A stretch of DNA of 64,000 bases from assembly GCA_964574215.1 (NCBI GenBank), contig CAZNLR010000001.1:142617-206616 (forward strand), in the 5' to 3' direction. Both the position numbers and the translations under genes were made by a program. The stretch's first letter is position 1; every line of letters starts with the position of its first letter. Origin of the DNA: GCA-2725625 sp964574215. GTDB taxonomy: Bacteria; Pseudomonadota; Alphaproteobacteria; Rhodospirillales; UBA2165. Of the stretch, positions 8,738 to 16,803 are shown one piece after another. The notes under the pieces are model-generated. The model saw nothing but the letters and a program-made list of their open reading frames with translations, was not told the origin of the DNA and made no database searches.

Positions 8738-9594
8738 TGGCCGACACCGATAAAATTTCCGGTTACGGACTGGGCAGTGTCAAGACCGTGATGTCGGTAG
8801 ACGATGTCGCCCGCGAGGCCGAAAAACTTGCAACGGAAGGACCCAGCCGGGGAACATTGCTTGACCTTATAGAAGGTGAGCCGCAGGTTGTTATCGAAGG
8901 GTTGGTGGCCGGATACGGAAAAATGGAGGTCCTGCACGGTGTCGATCTTTTTATTGGACAGGGGCAATCTTTATGTCTCATCGGTCCAAACGGCGCCGGC
9001 AAATCAACTATTCTTCATTCCATCTATGGGTTTACCAACATCATGGACGGAGCGATCATCGTCAACGACCATCCGGTTACCTTATTGTCGCCGAACGATA
9101 AATTGAAGAACGCCGGCGTTGCCTACATTTTGCAGGATAACTCAGTATTTCCGGATATGACGGTGGAGGAAAACCTGCTGATGGGCGGATACCTGATGGA
9201 CAGTGTCGACCTGGCCAAAGATGCAGCGGAAAAGGTTTTGGAAAAATATACTCGGCTTCGGGAGCGGCGAGATCAACGTGCAGGCGTTCTGTCGGGCGGA
9301 GAACGCCGGTTGTTGGAAATTTCCCGCGCTCTGATCATGAATCCTGATGTTTTATTGGTCGATGAACCGTCCATCGGGTTGGAACCGCGGTTTATCGATA
9401 TGGTTTTCGAAATTTTGGATGATCTTCAAAATAAAGATGGCAAAACCATTATTATGGTCGAGCAGAATGCAAAAAAAGGCCTGGAGTTCGCCGATGTCGG
9501 ATATGTTCTGGTGTCCGGTCAGCTGGCGAAAGCAGGGAAGGGCAAGGAACTTCTGGAAGATTCTGATGTTGGTCGTCTGTTCCTCGGCGGCTAG
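8737..9594 (+). CDS. ABC transporter ATP-binding protein, LivF type, with N-terminal extension
   Basis: Start at the ATG at 8737, overlapping the previous stop (ATGA), giving 285 residues. The ABC domain begins around residue 50 (VVIEGLVAGYGKMEVLHGV), with Walker A GPNGAGKST (83-91), signature LSGGERRLLE and Walker B VLLVDEPSIGL. LivF proteins are usually about 235 residues; here about 48 extra polar residues precede the domain (MADTDKISGYGLGSVKTVMS onward). An upstream GTG/ATG start inside the preceding gene is possible but unneeded. It is the last gene of the uptake operon; a weak hairpin follows. Confidence 0.9.
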   Translation: MADTDKISGYGLGSVKTVMSVDDVAREAEKLATEGPSRGTLLDLIEGEPQVVIEGLVAGYGKMEVLHGVDLFIGQGQSLCLIGPNGAGKSTILHSIYGFTNIMDGAIIVNDHPVTLLSPNDKLKNAGVAYILQDNSVFPDMTVEENLLMGGYLMDSVDLAKDAAEKVLEKYTRLRERRDQRAGVLSGGERRLLEISRALIMNPDVLLVDEPSIGLEPRFIDMVFEILDDLQNKDGKTIIMVEQNAKKGLEFADVGYVLVSGQLAKAGKGKELLEDSDVGRLFLGG

Positions 9595-9624
9595 TTCAAT
9601 AAATAGTTGAAATCTATGATAAAA

Positions 9625-9650
9625 TGCCCAGATTAGATGGGCAGTTTGTT
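9625..9650 (+). terminator. Weak terminator-like hairpin after the ABC operon
   Basis: TGCCCA (9625-9630) pairs with TGGGCA (9638-9643) across a 7-base loop, followed by GTTTGTTTGTTGG. The stem is short, so read-through into the kinase gene is likely. Confidence 0.4.
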
Positions 9651-9673
9651 TGTTGGCTAGGGCGGAGTATGAT

Positions 9674-12600
9674 TTGAGGGATATCACATCATCCGCAAAA
9701 AATTTGGATGATGTTTTCCGCAGTGTCTTTGACGGTGCGAAAGACTTCATGGCCGTAATTGATGAAAGGTCAATCATTATTGAAATCAATGAGGCGGCAG
9801 TCGTGCGCCTCGATGCCACCAAACCCGAACTCATCGGCCAGCCGATTACTAATTTTTTCCCACCGGCTTTGGCGGACTTTCGAAAAGAACAATATAAAAA
9901 CGCTTTCAAAAGCCAGTCCACCCAATCATACGAAAGCGAACGCAACGGTCTTTGGTCAGAGACCGTTCTAAGTCCGATATTTAACGATCAAGGTGAGGTC
10001 ATGTACCTTTCCGTCGTTGCCAGAGATATCACCACACAAAAAATTGCCGAACAGGAATTGGACCGGTCTGTCGAGACCATGCAGAATTTATTTGATCTCG
10101 GTTTCGTCGGTATGGCCCTGACGTCGGCAGAAAAAAAATGGTTGCGCGTCAATGACCAACTGTGTGAAATGCTCGGTTACAGCAGGGAAGAACTGCTGCA
10201 AATGACTTGGGGAGACGTCACCCATCCGGATTATCTCGCACCCAATGAAATACCTTATTCACAAGTTCTGGCGGGTGAAAAGGCCGGCTACTCTTTCGAT
10301 AAAACCTACATTCGAAAAGACGGTGGAGAAATTTTTGTTTCCGTTTCCAGCCGCTGCTTTCGCAATTCCGATGGGGGAATCGAATATTTTATTACTTTGA
10401 TCAACGATATTACCGAGCGGAAAAACAACGTTTTGGCGCTCCAGAAGGCCCACGACGAGTTGGAAGAAAGAATTGCGGAACGCACTGCCGCATTAACGCA
10501 GGAAATCGGAGAGCGCCGCCGTACGGAAGAAGCCCTCCTTAAAAGTGAGGAAAGGTTCCGTGACTTTGCCGTAAGCGCCGCCGACAGTTATTGGGAATTC
10601 GATAAGAATTTGGTGCTTACCTATATGTCCGCGGCAGCGCCAGCGCCTAATTTCTGGAACGAAGAAAGTGTTATCGGCAAAACAGTCGCTCAACTCCAGC
10701 CGGATACCGAAGAAAATAAAGAACTGAGAAAAGAACTAATTAGGGCCTTTGAATCCCAGAAACCTTTTCGAAATTTGCCGTCGGTTGAAACCGATCTCGA
10801 CAACAAGAAACTACATTTTCGCAGAAGTGCGATTCCCTTATTTGACAGCGATGGCAAATTCAGCGGCTATCGCGGTATTACCGTTAATGTAACCGAAGTT
10901 GTCGAGGAGCGGGCGCGGGCCGCGGCGGAACTAAAGAAAAAATCCGAGAGCGAGGAGTTGCTCCATAGGATATCGGCGTCAGCGAACGAGGCGTCCAGCG
11001 TCAAAGAGGCCTTTCAAGCTTGTTTGGATGTCATTTGCGATATTACCGGATGGTCGTTCGGGTGCGTATGGGTGGTTGCGGAAGATCAACCCACACGTAT
11101 CGTTTCCGCTGATATTTGGCGAATTGTGAACTCGGAAAAATTCGAACCGCTGAAGGACTATACTGTTGGCCTCGAAATCAAGCCCGGCGAAGGCAGAATC
11201 GGCCAAGTTTTTAAAACCGGACAGGCTTATTGGTCACCGAATATTGCCGATGAAGTCAGAAGACCGAGAGCACAAATGATATACGATTGCGGTGGCCAAG
11301 GCGCCGTGCTGTCGCCGGTAAGAATAGGCGGAGAGGTAGCCGCAATTTTTGAGTTTGTGGTTGAAGACTGGCACGACATGGACCGGCTGTATTCGTCTTC
11401 GCTTGAACAGATTGAGATTCAATTGGGTCACGTTATTGCCCGCGAGCGAGCTAAAGAAGCCTTGCGTGCCAGTGAAGAAAGATTGAGGGATTTTGCCGAG
11501 TCCGGCGCCGACCGCTTCTGGGAAACCGATGAAAACTTAAAATATACCTTTGTATCCCAACCCGTCGGCAGTCTGACAAATTCGGTTGAATATTTGTTGG
11601 GAAAATCTCCATGGGAAGTCGGTAATTTGAAACTGGAGCAAAACCAGGACAACTGGCAATACCTGAAGGAAACTATGGCGGCCCGTCAGCCATTTAGAAA
11701 TTTTCGTTATACCTGGACCAATAATGAGGGCCAGAAATGTTTTTTAAGGGCATCTGGTAACCCCTATTTCGATAGTGCAGCAAAATTTAAGGGCTATCGA
11801 GGTATTACCGTCGACGAAACGGCGGAAGTAAAAGCCAAGGAACAGGCCGAGGATATCAGGCAAAGGTTTTTCGATGCCATGGAAAACCTTGATGCCGGAT
11901 TTATTCTTTGGGGGCCCGATGATCGTCTAATTATGTCCAACAGTTTTATTGAAGAAGTGCAGCCGCAGGTGAAGGATATTCTGAAGCCGGGTCTTAGCTA
12001 TGAAGAATTCGTCAGAGCCAATGCCAAAACCGATTGGGCGGAGTCTAATTCATTTGGAGGAGAAGATTGGGTGGAGATGCGATTGCGGCAACACAATTCT
12101 CCAAAAAGCGAACTTGAATATCATCTCGATGACGGCAGGTGGTTTAGAGTCCGAAAACAAAAATTAAGGGACGGCAGTACGATCGCTTTTCACGTTGAAA
12201 TCACCAATTCAAAACGCCGGGAGAACGAATTAAACCAGGCGATCCAGGAAGCAGAGGCCGCAAACCGGACGAAGTCCGAATTTCTGGCAAATATGAGTCA
12301 TGAACTCCGAACGCCGCTGAATGCGATTATTGGATTTTCCGATGCCCTCGCCCACGGCGTGTTCGGCTCGCTGGCCAACAATCGACAACTGGAATATTTG
12401 GACAATATCAACGAAGCAGGCACCCATCTTTTGGAATTGATCAATGATATTCTCGATGTTTCGACGATTGAGGCCGGCCAACTCGAACTGAACATCAACA
12501 ATACGAATTTGGGGGAGATCGTTGAATCTGCATTGCGACTGGTCGAACAGCGGGCCCGGGATCGGGGTGTTGAACTAGAGAACCACCTCAACGATGAAAA

Positions 12601-12961
12601 ATTATTGGTGTCCGTCGATACACTGCGAATGAAGCAGGTTTTTGTGAATTTAATGTCCAATGCCATCAAGTTCACGCCCGAGGGGGGCAAAGTCACCATG
12701 AATGTCAGGAAAGTCGATAACAGTGGTCTGGCGATTGAAATTAGCGACACCGGCGTTGGAATGGATGAAGTTGGAATTAAAAAAGCGCTGATGACCTTCG
12801 GTCAGGTGCAAAGCGATTTGTCGCGGGAGGAAGAAGGAACCGGGCTGGGTATTCCATTAACCAAAGGGTTGGTAGAGGCGCACGGTGGAACTCTCGAAAT
12901 TCAAAGTAAATTGGGCGTTGGGACAACGGTTACCGTCAATTTACCGCATCCCCTGCACTGA
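9674..12961 (+). CDS. Multi-PAS/GAF sensor histidine kinase (soluble)
   Basis: About 1095 residues. There is no in-frame ATG near the 5' end. The TTG at 9674 has GGCGGAG ending 6 bases before it and is preferred over the TTGs at 9650/9653, which lie in the hairpin. In order: PAS near 10-130, PAS with SREELLQMTWGDVTHPDYL near 135-250, a coiled coil (AHDELEERIAERTAALTQE), a third PAS, a GAF-like domain (ITGWSFGCVWVV), and two more PAS domains (RDFAESGADRFWETDE; DAMENLDAGFILWGPDDRL). Then come HisKA (ANMSHELRTPLNAII) and HATPase (DTGVGM, GTGLGIPL). No membrane segment is seen and no receiver domain or response regulator is adjacent. It may sense the state of the neighbouring uptake or metabolism (inference). 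Confidence 0.85.
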   Translation: MRDITSSAKNLDDVFRSVFDGAKDFMAVIDERSIIIEINEAAVVRLDATKPELIGQPITNFFPPALADFRKEQYKNAFKSQSTQSYESERNGLWSETVLSPIFNDQGEVMYLSVVARDITTQKIAEQELDRSVETMQNLFDLGFVGMALTSAEKKWLRVNDQLCEMLGYSREELLQMTWGDVTHPDYLAPNEIPYSQVLAGEKAGYSFDKTYIRKDGGEIFVSVSSRCFRNSDGGIEYFITLINDITERKNNVLALQKAHDELEERIAERTAALTQEIGERRRTEEALLKSEERFRDFAVSAADSYWEFDKNLVLTYMSAAAPAPNFWNEESVIGKTVAQLQPDTEENKELRKELIRAFESQKPFRNLPSVETDLDNKKLHFRRSAIPLFDSDGKFSGYRGITVNVTEVVEERARAAAELKKKSESEELLHRISASANEASSVKEAFQACLDVICDITGWSFGCVWVVAEDQPTRIVSADIWRIVNSEKFEPLKDYTVGLEIKPGEGRIGQVFKTGQAYWSPNIADEVRRPRAQMIYDCGGQGAVLSPVRIGGEVAAIFEFVVEDWHDMDRLYSSSLEQIEIQLGHVIARERAKEALRASEERLRDFAESGADRFWETDENLKYTFVSQPVGSLTNSVEYLLGKSPWEVGNLKLEQNQDNWQYLKETMAARQPFRNFRYTWTNNEGQKCFLRASGNPYFDSAAKFKGYRGITVDETAEVKAKEQAEDIRQRFFDAMENLDAGFILWGPDDRLIMSNSFIEEVQPQVKDILKPGLSYEEFVRANAKTDWAESNSFGGEDWVEMRLRQHNSPKSELEYHLDDGRWFRVRKQKLRDGSTIAFHVEITNSKRRENELNQAIQEAEAANRTKSEFLANMSHELRTPLNAIIGFSDALAHGVFGSLANNRQLEYLDNINEAGTHLLELINDILDVSTIEAGQLELNINNTNLGEIVESALRLVEQRARDRGVELENHLNDEKLLVSVDTLRMKQVFVNLMSNAIKFTPEGGKVTMNVRKVDNSGLAIEISDTGVGMDEVGIKKALMTFGQVQSDLSREEEGTGLGIPLTKGLVEAHGGTLEIQSKLGVGTTVTVNLPHPLH

Positions 12962-12991
12962 CAACCAGCCGGTATTCTAAAAAAAGGCAAC

Positions 12992-13028
12992 AAAAAAAGC
13001 CGCCGGGATCGCTCCCGACGGCTTTTTT
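12992..13028. terminator. Bidirectional intrinsic terminator
   Basis: AAAAAAGCCGCCGGGA (12992-13007) pairs, with one mismatch, with TCCCGACGGCTTTTTT (13012-13027) across a 4-base loop. Runs of A and T on either side make it work in both directions between the convergent kinase and OmpA-like genes. Confidence 0.85.
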
Positions 13029-13041
13029 AAAATCCGGTCTT

Positions 13042-13896
13042 TTAGTTAAAAGAGACCTGAACCCGCCGGTTGGCCGCTTGGGCGGTGCCGTCAGGTGTTT
13101 TCATCCACGGTTGGTTTTCGCCGTGGCTTTCCACTTTGAGCGCACCGCCCGAAATACCCCTTTCGGACAGAGCTTTTGCGACCGATTTAGCCCGCATCAT
13201 GGAAAGCTTGTCGTTGTAACTATTGGCGCCCGCCTTATCGGTATGGCCGGAAATCGAAATGCGGCCGGGTTTGGCGGCATAAGCCGCGGCGGCAATTTGC
13301 GAAATGACACCTTGCGCTTTGGCGTTGAGATTCGATTTATCGAAATCGAAATAAACGACAAACCTGGCGGCCGGAGCTTTTTTGGCCATGGGTTTCATCA
13401 TTTTCGGCTTCAAGGCGCCTTCGACATAGGCGATGGCGACGTCAAAGCCGTCGCGGCACCAAGCGATATCCTTGGGCTGGAAATTTTCTTCCTGCTCCTG
13501 CATCCAGCAATCAAACATTGCCTGAGCCCGGGCGGCTTGCTTGGGAGCAACCCGGTCACCGCCGGCTTCCAGAGCGCGGACGAGACGGGCGCGGGCAGAA
13601 CTCATAGAACCGACATTTTGGTCGGGGATTTCGCGCGCGGCCATATTCTGGGGGCCGAATTTTTTCGCGTTGGCTGCATCCAGAGCGCGGGAATTAAAAA
13701 ATTCACCATCGGTCCAGTCGTCTTCGTCGATTTCCATGGATGCCAGAGTTACGTATTCCATGTGCAAAGCTTTTTGAAAAGCGTTGCCCTTGGAAGGCGC
13801 ATTGCGGACGGCGTCTGTACTGAAATTACCGGCGCATGCCGTCAACAACAATGTCGATGCCCCCGCAACAATTATATTTTTTAATTTCAACATCAT
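13042..13896 (-). CDS. OmpA-family peptidoglycan-binding lipoprotein
   Basis: About 284 residues. A lipoprotein signal is plain: MLKLKNIIVAGASTLLLTAC, with the lipobox LLTAC giving a lipidated Cys. The C-terminal OmpA domain holds the peptidoglycan-binding pattern (ISGHTDKAGANSYNDKLSM, ANRRVQVSF). The middle region contains FDCWMQEQEENFQPKDIAWC, a paired-Cys segment. AAGGAGG lies just before two adjacent ATGs; the second (13893) has better spacing. It overlaps the stop of the YihY-like gene upstream. It should anchor the outer membrane to the cell wall. Confidence 0.88.
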   Translation of the reverse strand: MMLKLKNIIVAGASTLLLTACAGNFSTDAVRNAPSKGNAFQKALHMEYVTLASMEIDEDDWTDGEFFNSRALDAANAKKFGPQNMAAREIPDQNVGSMSSARARLVRALEAGGDRVAPKQAARAQAMFDCWMQEQEENFQPKDIAWCRDGFDVAIAYVEGALKPKMMKPMAKKAPAARFVVYFDFDKSNLNAKAQGVISQIAAAAYAAKPGRISISGHTDKAGANSYNDKLSMMRAKSVAKALSERGISGGALKVESHGENQPWMKTPDGTAQAANRRVQVSFN

Positions 13897-15299
13897 TACC
13901 TCCTTAATGTTGCTTCTTTTTTTACCTGAATTGGTACCGTTTCAAAACTATGATCCTCGTCGATCTCGCTCGATATAAGATCTTTGATCATTTTCCCCTT
14001 CAAGGCATTAGAAATGGCTTTATCCATCTCTTGACCTATTTGATCTATGTCTGTTTGACCGTTAATACCGGCCGGGCCGATATACTCCGTTTCTTCTGCA
14101 ACTTTAACGGCAGAAATTAGATATTCCAAGGGTGTTGTGTCGAATGGTCTCCCCGGAATGTAACATTGTTCCACATCTTTAGTTTTAACGACAAATCCTT
14201 CAATCTCCAAAATATTTAAAATCGAATCTATCGCTTCCACCGGAACGTTTAATTTATCGGCCAAGCCTTCTAGTGACCAAGCCGCCTTTCCACTATAGAA
14301 GTTGGTTCCGATGCATCCCATTACAAGCAAGGACAAATATTCTTTCATTCTGCTGCTTAATAATTTTTTAGATTGGTCACCTGATAGATATTCGGGGTGC
14401 TGATGGTAAAAAGCTACGGCCGCGCCGATCATCAAGATTAGCCAGGTCAAATAAAGCCAGATCATAAAAAATATGAGGGAAGCAAACGCCGAATAGACCG
14501 CTTCGTATTGCGTTGACGTAACCACGACATTGGCGAATATCCAGCCGGTTAATTTCCACAAAATACTGGCGACTACGGCGCCAATCAGTGCCGATTTAAT
14601 TTTCACCTTGGTGTTGGGAATAAAGACGTAAAAAAACGAAAAAGCGGCAATACTGAGAACCAATGGCACAAATACCACGGAGACTTCGATCAGCCAGCCT
14701 AAAGGTTGAATTTGGGTCAAGGATTTGACCAGGGTACTGTTCATCGCCGTAGCGCTGATTCCCGTGGAAGCGACAATCAGCATGGGACCTACCAGAATAA
14801 CGCTGATATAGTCGCTGAATCGCTGGGCGATTGGTCGGCTTTCTCTAATTTGCCAGATAAAATTGAACGCCCGCTCCACCTTTTGCATCACTGATATGAC
14901 CGTATAAAGCAACAGGACCAGGCCGATCGAGCCGAGCACGCCCACCTTCATACGTTCGACGAAATCGATAATCGTCAGGGTAATGTCCTGGCCTTTCTCG
15001 CCCAGCGGTTCGAGAAGATTGAACAAAAACGGGCCGATTTCATTGTGGACGCCGAAACCCTTGAGGATGGAAAAGCTGATGGCCAGCAGCGGCACCAGAG
15101 ACAATAGGGTGGTATAAACCAGGCTCATGGCCCGCAAATTCAGTTCCCCGCCCTTAAGATCGCGGACCAGGACAAATAAGGTGCGCAGGACGGAAAAAAA
15201 TACAACGCTCCACCACGGCGCTGCTTTTAAATTTCGATCCCAAATATAGGAATTAAAAGCACTTGTTAGGTCACGTCGCGCTTCGCCACGTGGGCTCAT
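13896..15299 (-). CDS. YihY/BrkB-family inner-membrane protein
   Basis: A 467-residue protein with six predicted membrane segments in the first 300 residues. The family signature is seen in LRAMSLVYTTLLSLVPLLAI, the inner segment FVPLVLSIAAFSFFYVFIPN, and SALIGAVVASILWKLTGWIF. The cytoplasmic C-terminal third contains a winged-helix-like region (LEGLADKLNVPVEAIDSILN), as in longer YihY members. It is co-transcribed with the OmpA lipoprotein, whose start it overlaps. The family's function is not settled; envelope or transport roles have been suggested. Confidence 0.85.
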   Translation of the reverse strand: MSPRGEARRDLTSAFNSYIWDRNLKAAPWWSVVFFSVLRTLFVLVRDLKGGELNLRAMSLVYTTLLSLVPLLAISFSILKGFGVHNEIGPFLFNLLEPLGEKGQDITLTIIDFVERMKVGVLGSIGLVLLLYTVISVMQKVERAFNFIWQIRESRPIAQRFSDYISVILVGPMLIVASTGISATAMNSTLVKSLTQIQPLGWLIEVSVVFVPLVLSIAAFSFFYVFIPNTKVKIKSALIGAVVASILWKLTGWIFANVVVTSTQYEAVYSAFASLIFFMIWLYLTWLILMIGAAVAFYHQHPEYLSGDQSKKLLSSRMKEYLSLLVMGCIGTNFYSGKAAWSLEGLADKLNVPVEAIDSILNILEIEGFVVKTKDVEQCYIPGRPFDTTPLEYLISAVKVAEETEYIGPAGINGQTDIDQIGQEMDKAISNALKGKMIKDLISSEIDEDHSFETVPIQVKKEATLRR

Positions 15300-15384
15300 T
15301 AGCCTGCCTCCCTGATTCAGGGATATGTTAGGCCATTTCGGCTCTCAGAGTCGAGATACCCCTGCCATTTTCTAATGCGGGAGG

Positions 15385-16587
15385 TCAACGATGCCCGTGG
15401 CCGGTGATAGCGGGCGTATTGGGAAGGGCGAGAACACTGATCATGGTGGCCGCAGCGGCGGCGGCCAGGCCGGTAAACAAAGTTGTAAATCCCCAATTGG
15501 CGTGAACCCAGGAAACCAAGGGGAGGGTCACCGCCATTGCTGTAAACGTGATGATGTAGCGGAAGGCGAAAATTCGGCTGCGCCATTCATCGGTTGATAT
15601 CCGGCCAACCAGAACGTCATTAATGGGAATTTGCCCGAAGACCGCCATCATGGCGAAGGTGGCGAATAAGACCGCATTCAATCCGGCCAATTCCCGCATC
15701 AAGGCAAGAAAAATCAGTTGAAACAGGGCGACGACGGCGAATACGGTCCGAAGTGAATGGCGGTCTGCGAAATATCCGACCACCAATTGCGCCGCCCCGG
15801 CGATGGCGAAAACCAGAAAGGCGTAACTGCCGATCAGCGACGCCGAGCCGGTGGTTCGTTCATCAAATACCTTAGGCAGGGCAAAAGCCATGGCCTGATA
15901 GAGAACACCGCCGATGGCTGTCGAAATAAACATAATGGCGACGATTTTGATGATGATGGATTTATCTGCGACTGCCGAAGAACTACCTTTTTTGGGCCCG
16001 CTAGCGGCCGGCGATTTTATGGCCAGTTTACCGGCCTCTGTGCCGAAAGCGAAATAAGCATAGGCGAAGCCGGTCAATATGCAGAAAATACCCGGTGCGA
16101 AAAAGGCCATCCGCCAATCGGCGATATCTATTAAGATGCCGGTTATCAAGGCGGCCACGGCGACGCCCAAATTGCCGAATACGCCGTTAATGGCCAGGGG
16201 AACGCCGGTCTTTTGCCGCCCTTGGACCACCAAGGCGAGTCCCACCGGGTGGTAAATGGCGGCAAACACGCCCAGCAACAGAATACCGCCGCCGATTTGC
16301 AGCGGCGTTTGCGCCAAGCCGGTAAAAATCGAAGCGCCGCCGAGGCCGATAAAAAATACCACCATCATGCCTTCGCGGCTCCATCTGTCGGCCATCCAGC
16401 CGGCGGGGATAGAGCAAACCCCGAAAGCGATAAATCCCGGTGTGGCGTAAGGAATGAGTTCTGCGTAGCTGATGCTCCACCGGCCCGTCAACGTCAGCGC
16501 AGCCACCGTTGCGAAAATCAGCAGCAAAAAATGGTCGAATAGGTGACCGATATTCAGAAACAGAAAATTAAGTTGCTTGCCGCTCAT
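15385..16587 (-). CDS. MFS transporter
   Basis: A 400-residue protein with twelve hydrophobic segments in two halves. The motif after TM2 reads GWMADRWSREGMMVVFFIG and its counterpart in the second half is VGYFADRHSLRTVFAVV. The N-terminus (LFLNIGHLFDHFLLLIFATV) resembles fosmidomycin-resistance-like and related carriers, but the substrate is unknown. The stop is 85 bases before the YihY-like gene, so they may be co-transcribed. It is divergent from the molybdoenzyme operon across about 215 bases, and so may share control and carry a substrate or product of those enzymes (inference). Confidence 0.85.
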   Translation of the reverse strand: MSGKQLNFLFLNIGHLFDHFLLLIFATVAALTLTGRWSISYAELIPYATPGFIAFGVCSIPAGWMADRWSREGMMVVFFIGLGGASIFTGLAQTPLQIGGGILLLGVFAAIYHPVGLALVVQGRQKTGVPLAINGVFGNLGVAVAALITGILIDIADWRMAFFAPGIFCILTGFAYAYFAFGTEAGKLAIKSPAASGPKKGSSSAVADKSIIIKIVAIMFISTAIGGVLYQAMAFALPKVFDERTTGSASLIGSYAFLVFAIAGAAQLVVGYFADRHSLRTVFAVVALFQLIFLALMRELAGLNAVLFATFAMMAVFGQIPINDVLVGRISTDEWRSRIFAFRYIITFTAMAVTLPLVSWVHANWGFTTLFTGLAAAAAATMISVLALPNTPAITGHGHR

Positions 16588-16663
16588 ATTGGCCTGTTTG
16601 CCGGTCAGATGTTAGCTCCGATACCAAAAGACATTTTTTTTTCAATCCCTCAAGGATAAATTA

Positions 16664-16692
16664 TTGACATTAGTTTCAAATGAAACTATTTT
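16664..16692 (+). promoter_or_regulatory. Promoter with operator palindrome in its spacer
   Basis: TTGACA (16664-16669) and TATTTT (16687-16692) are 17 bases apart. The perfect inverted repeat TAGTTTCAAATGAAACTA (16671-16688) fills the spacer. This is the arrangement expected for repression by a small dimeric regulator, for example MarR type (inference). It would drive the molybdoenzyme operon beginning at 16804 and lies in the divergent gap to the MFS gene. No regulator gene of that type is adjacent. Confidence 0.7.
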
Positions 16693-16803
16693 TACCAAAT
16701 ACGTTTGCTGGCGTAAAAAATATAGGTAACAACAAGCTGCAAACGTATGCACCTAAACTGAAAAAAAGAATTCGTAAATCCTTCTGGAACCGGAGAAGTG
16801 AAG

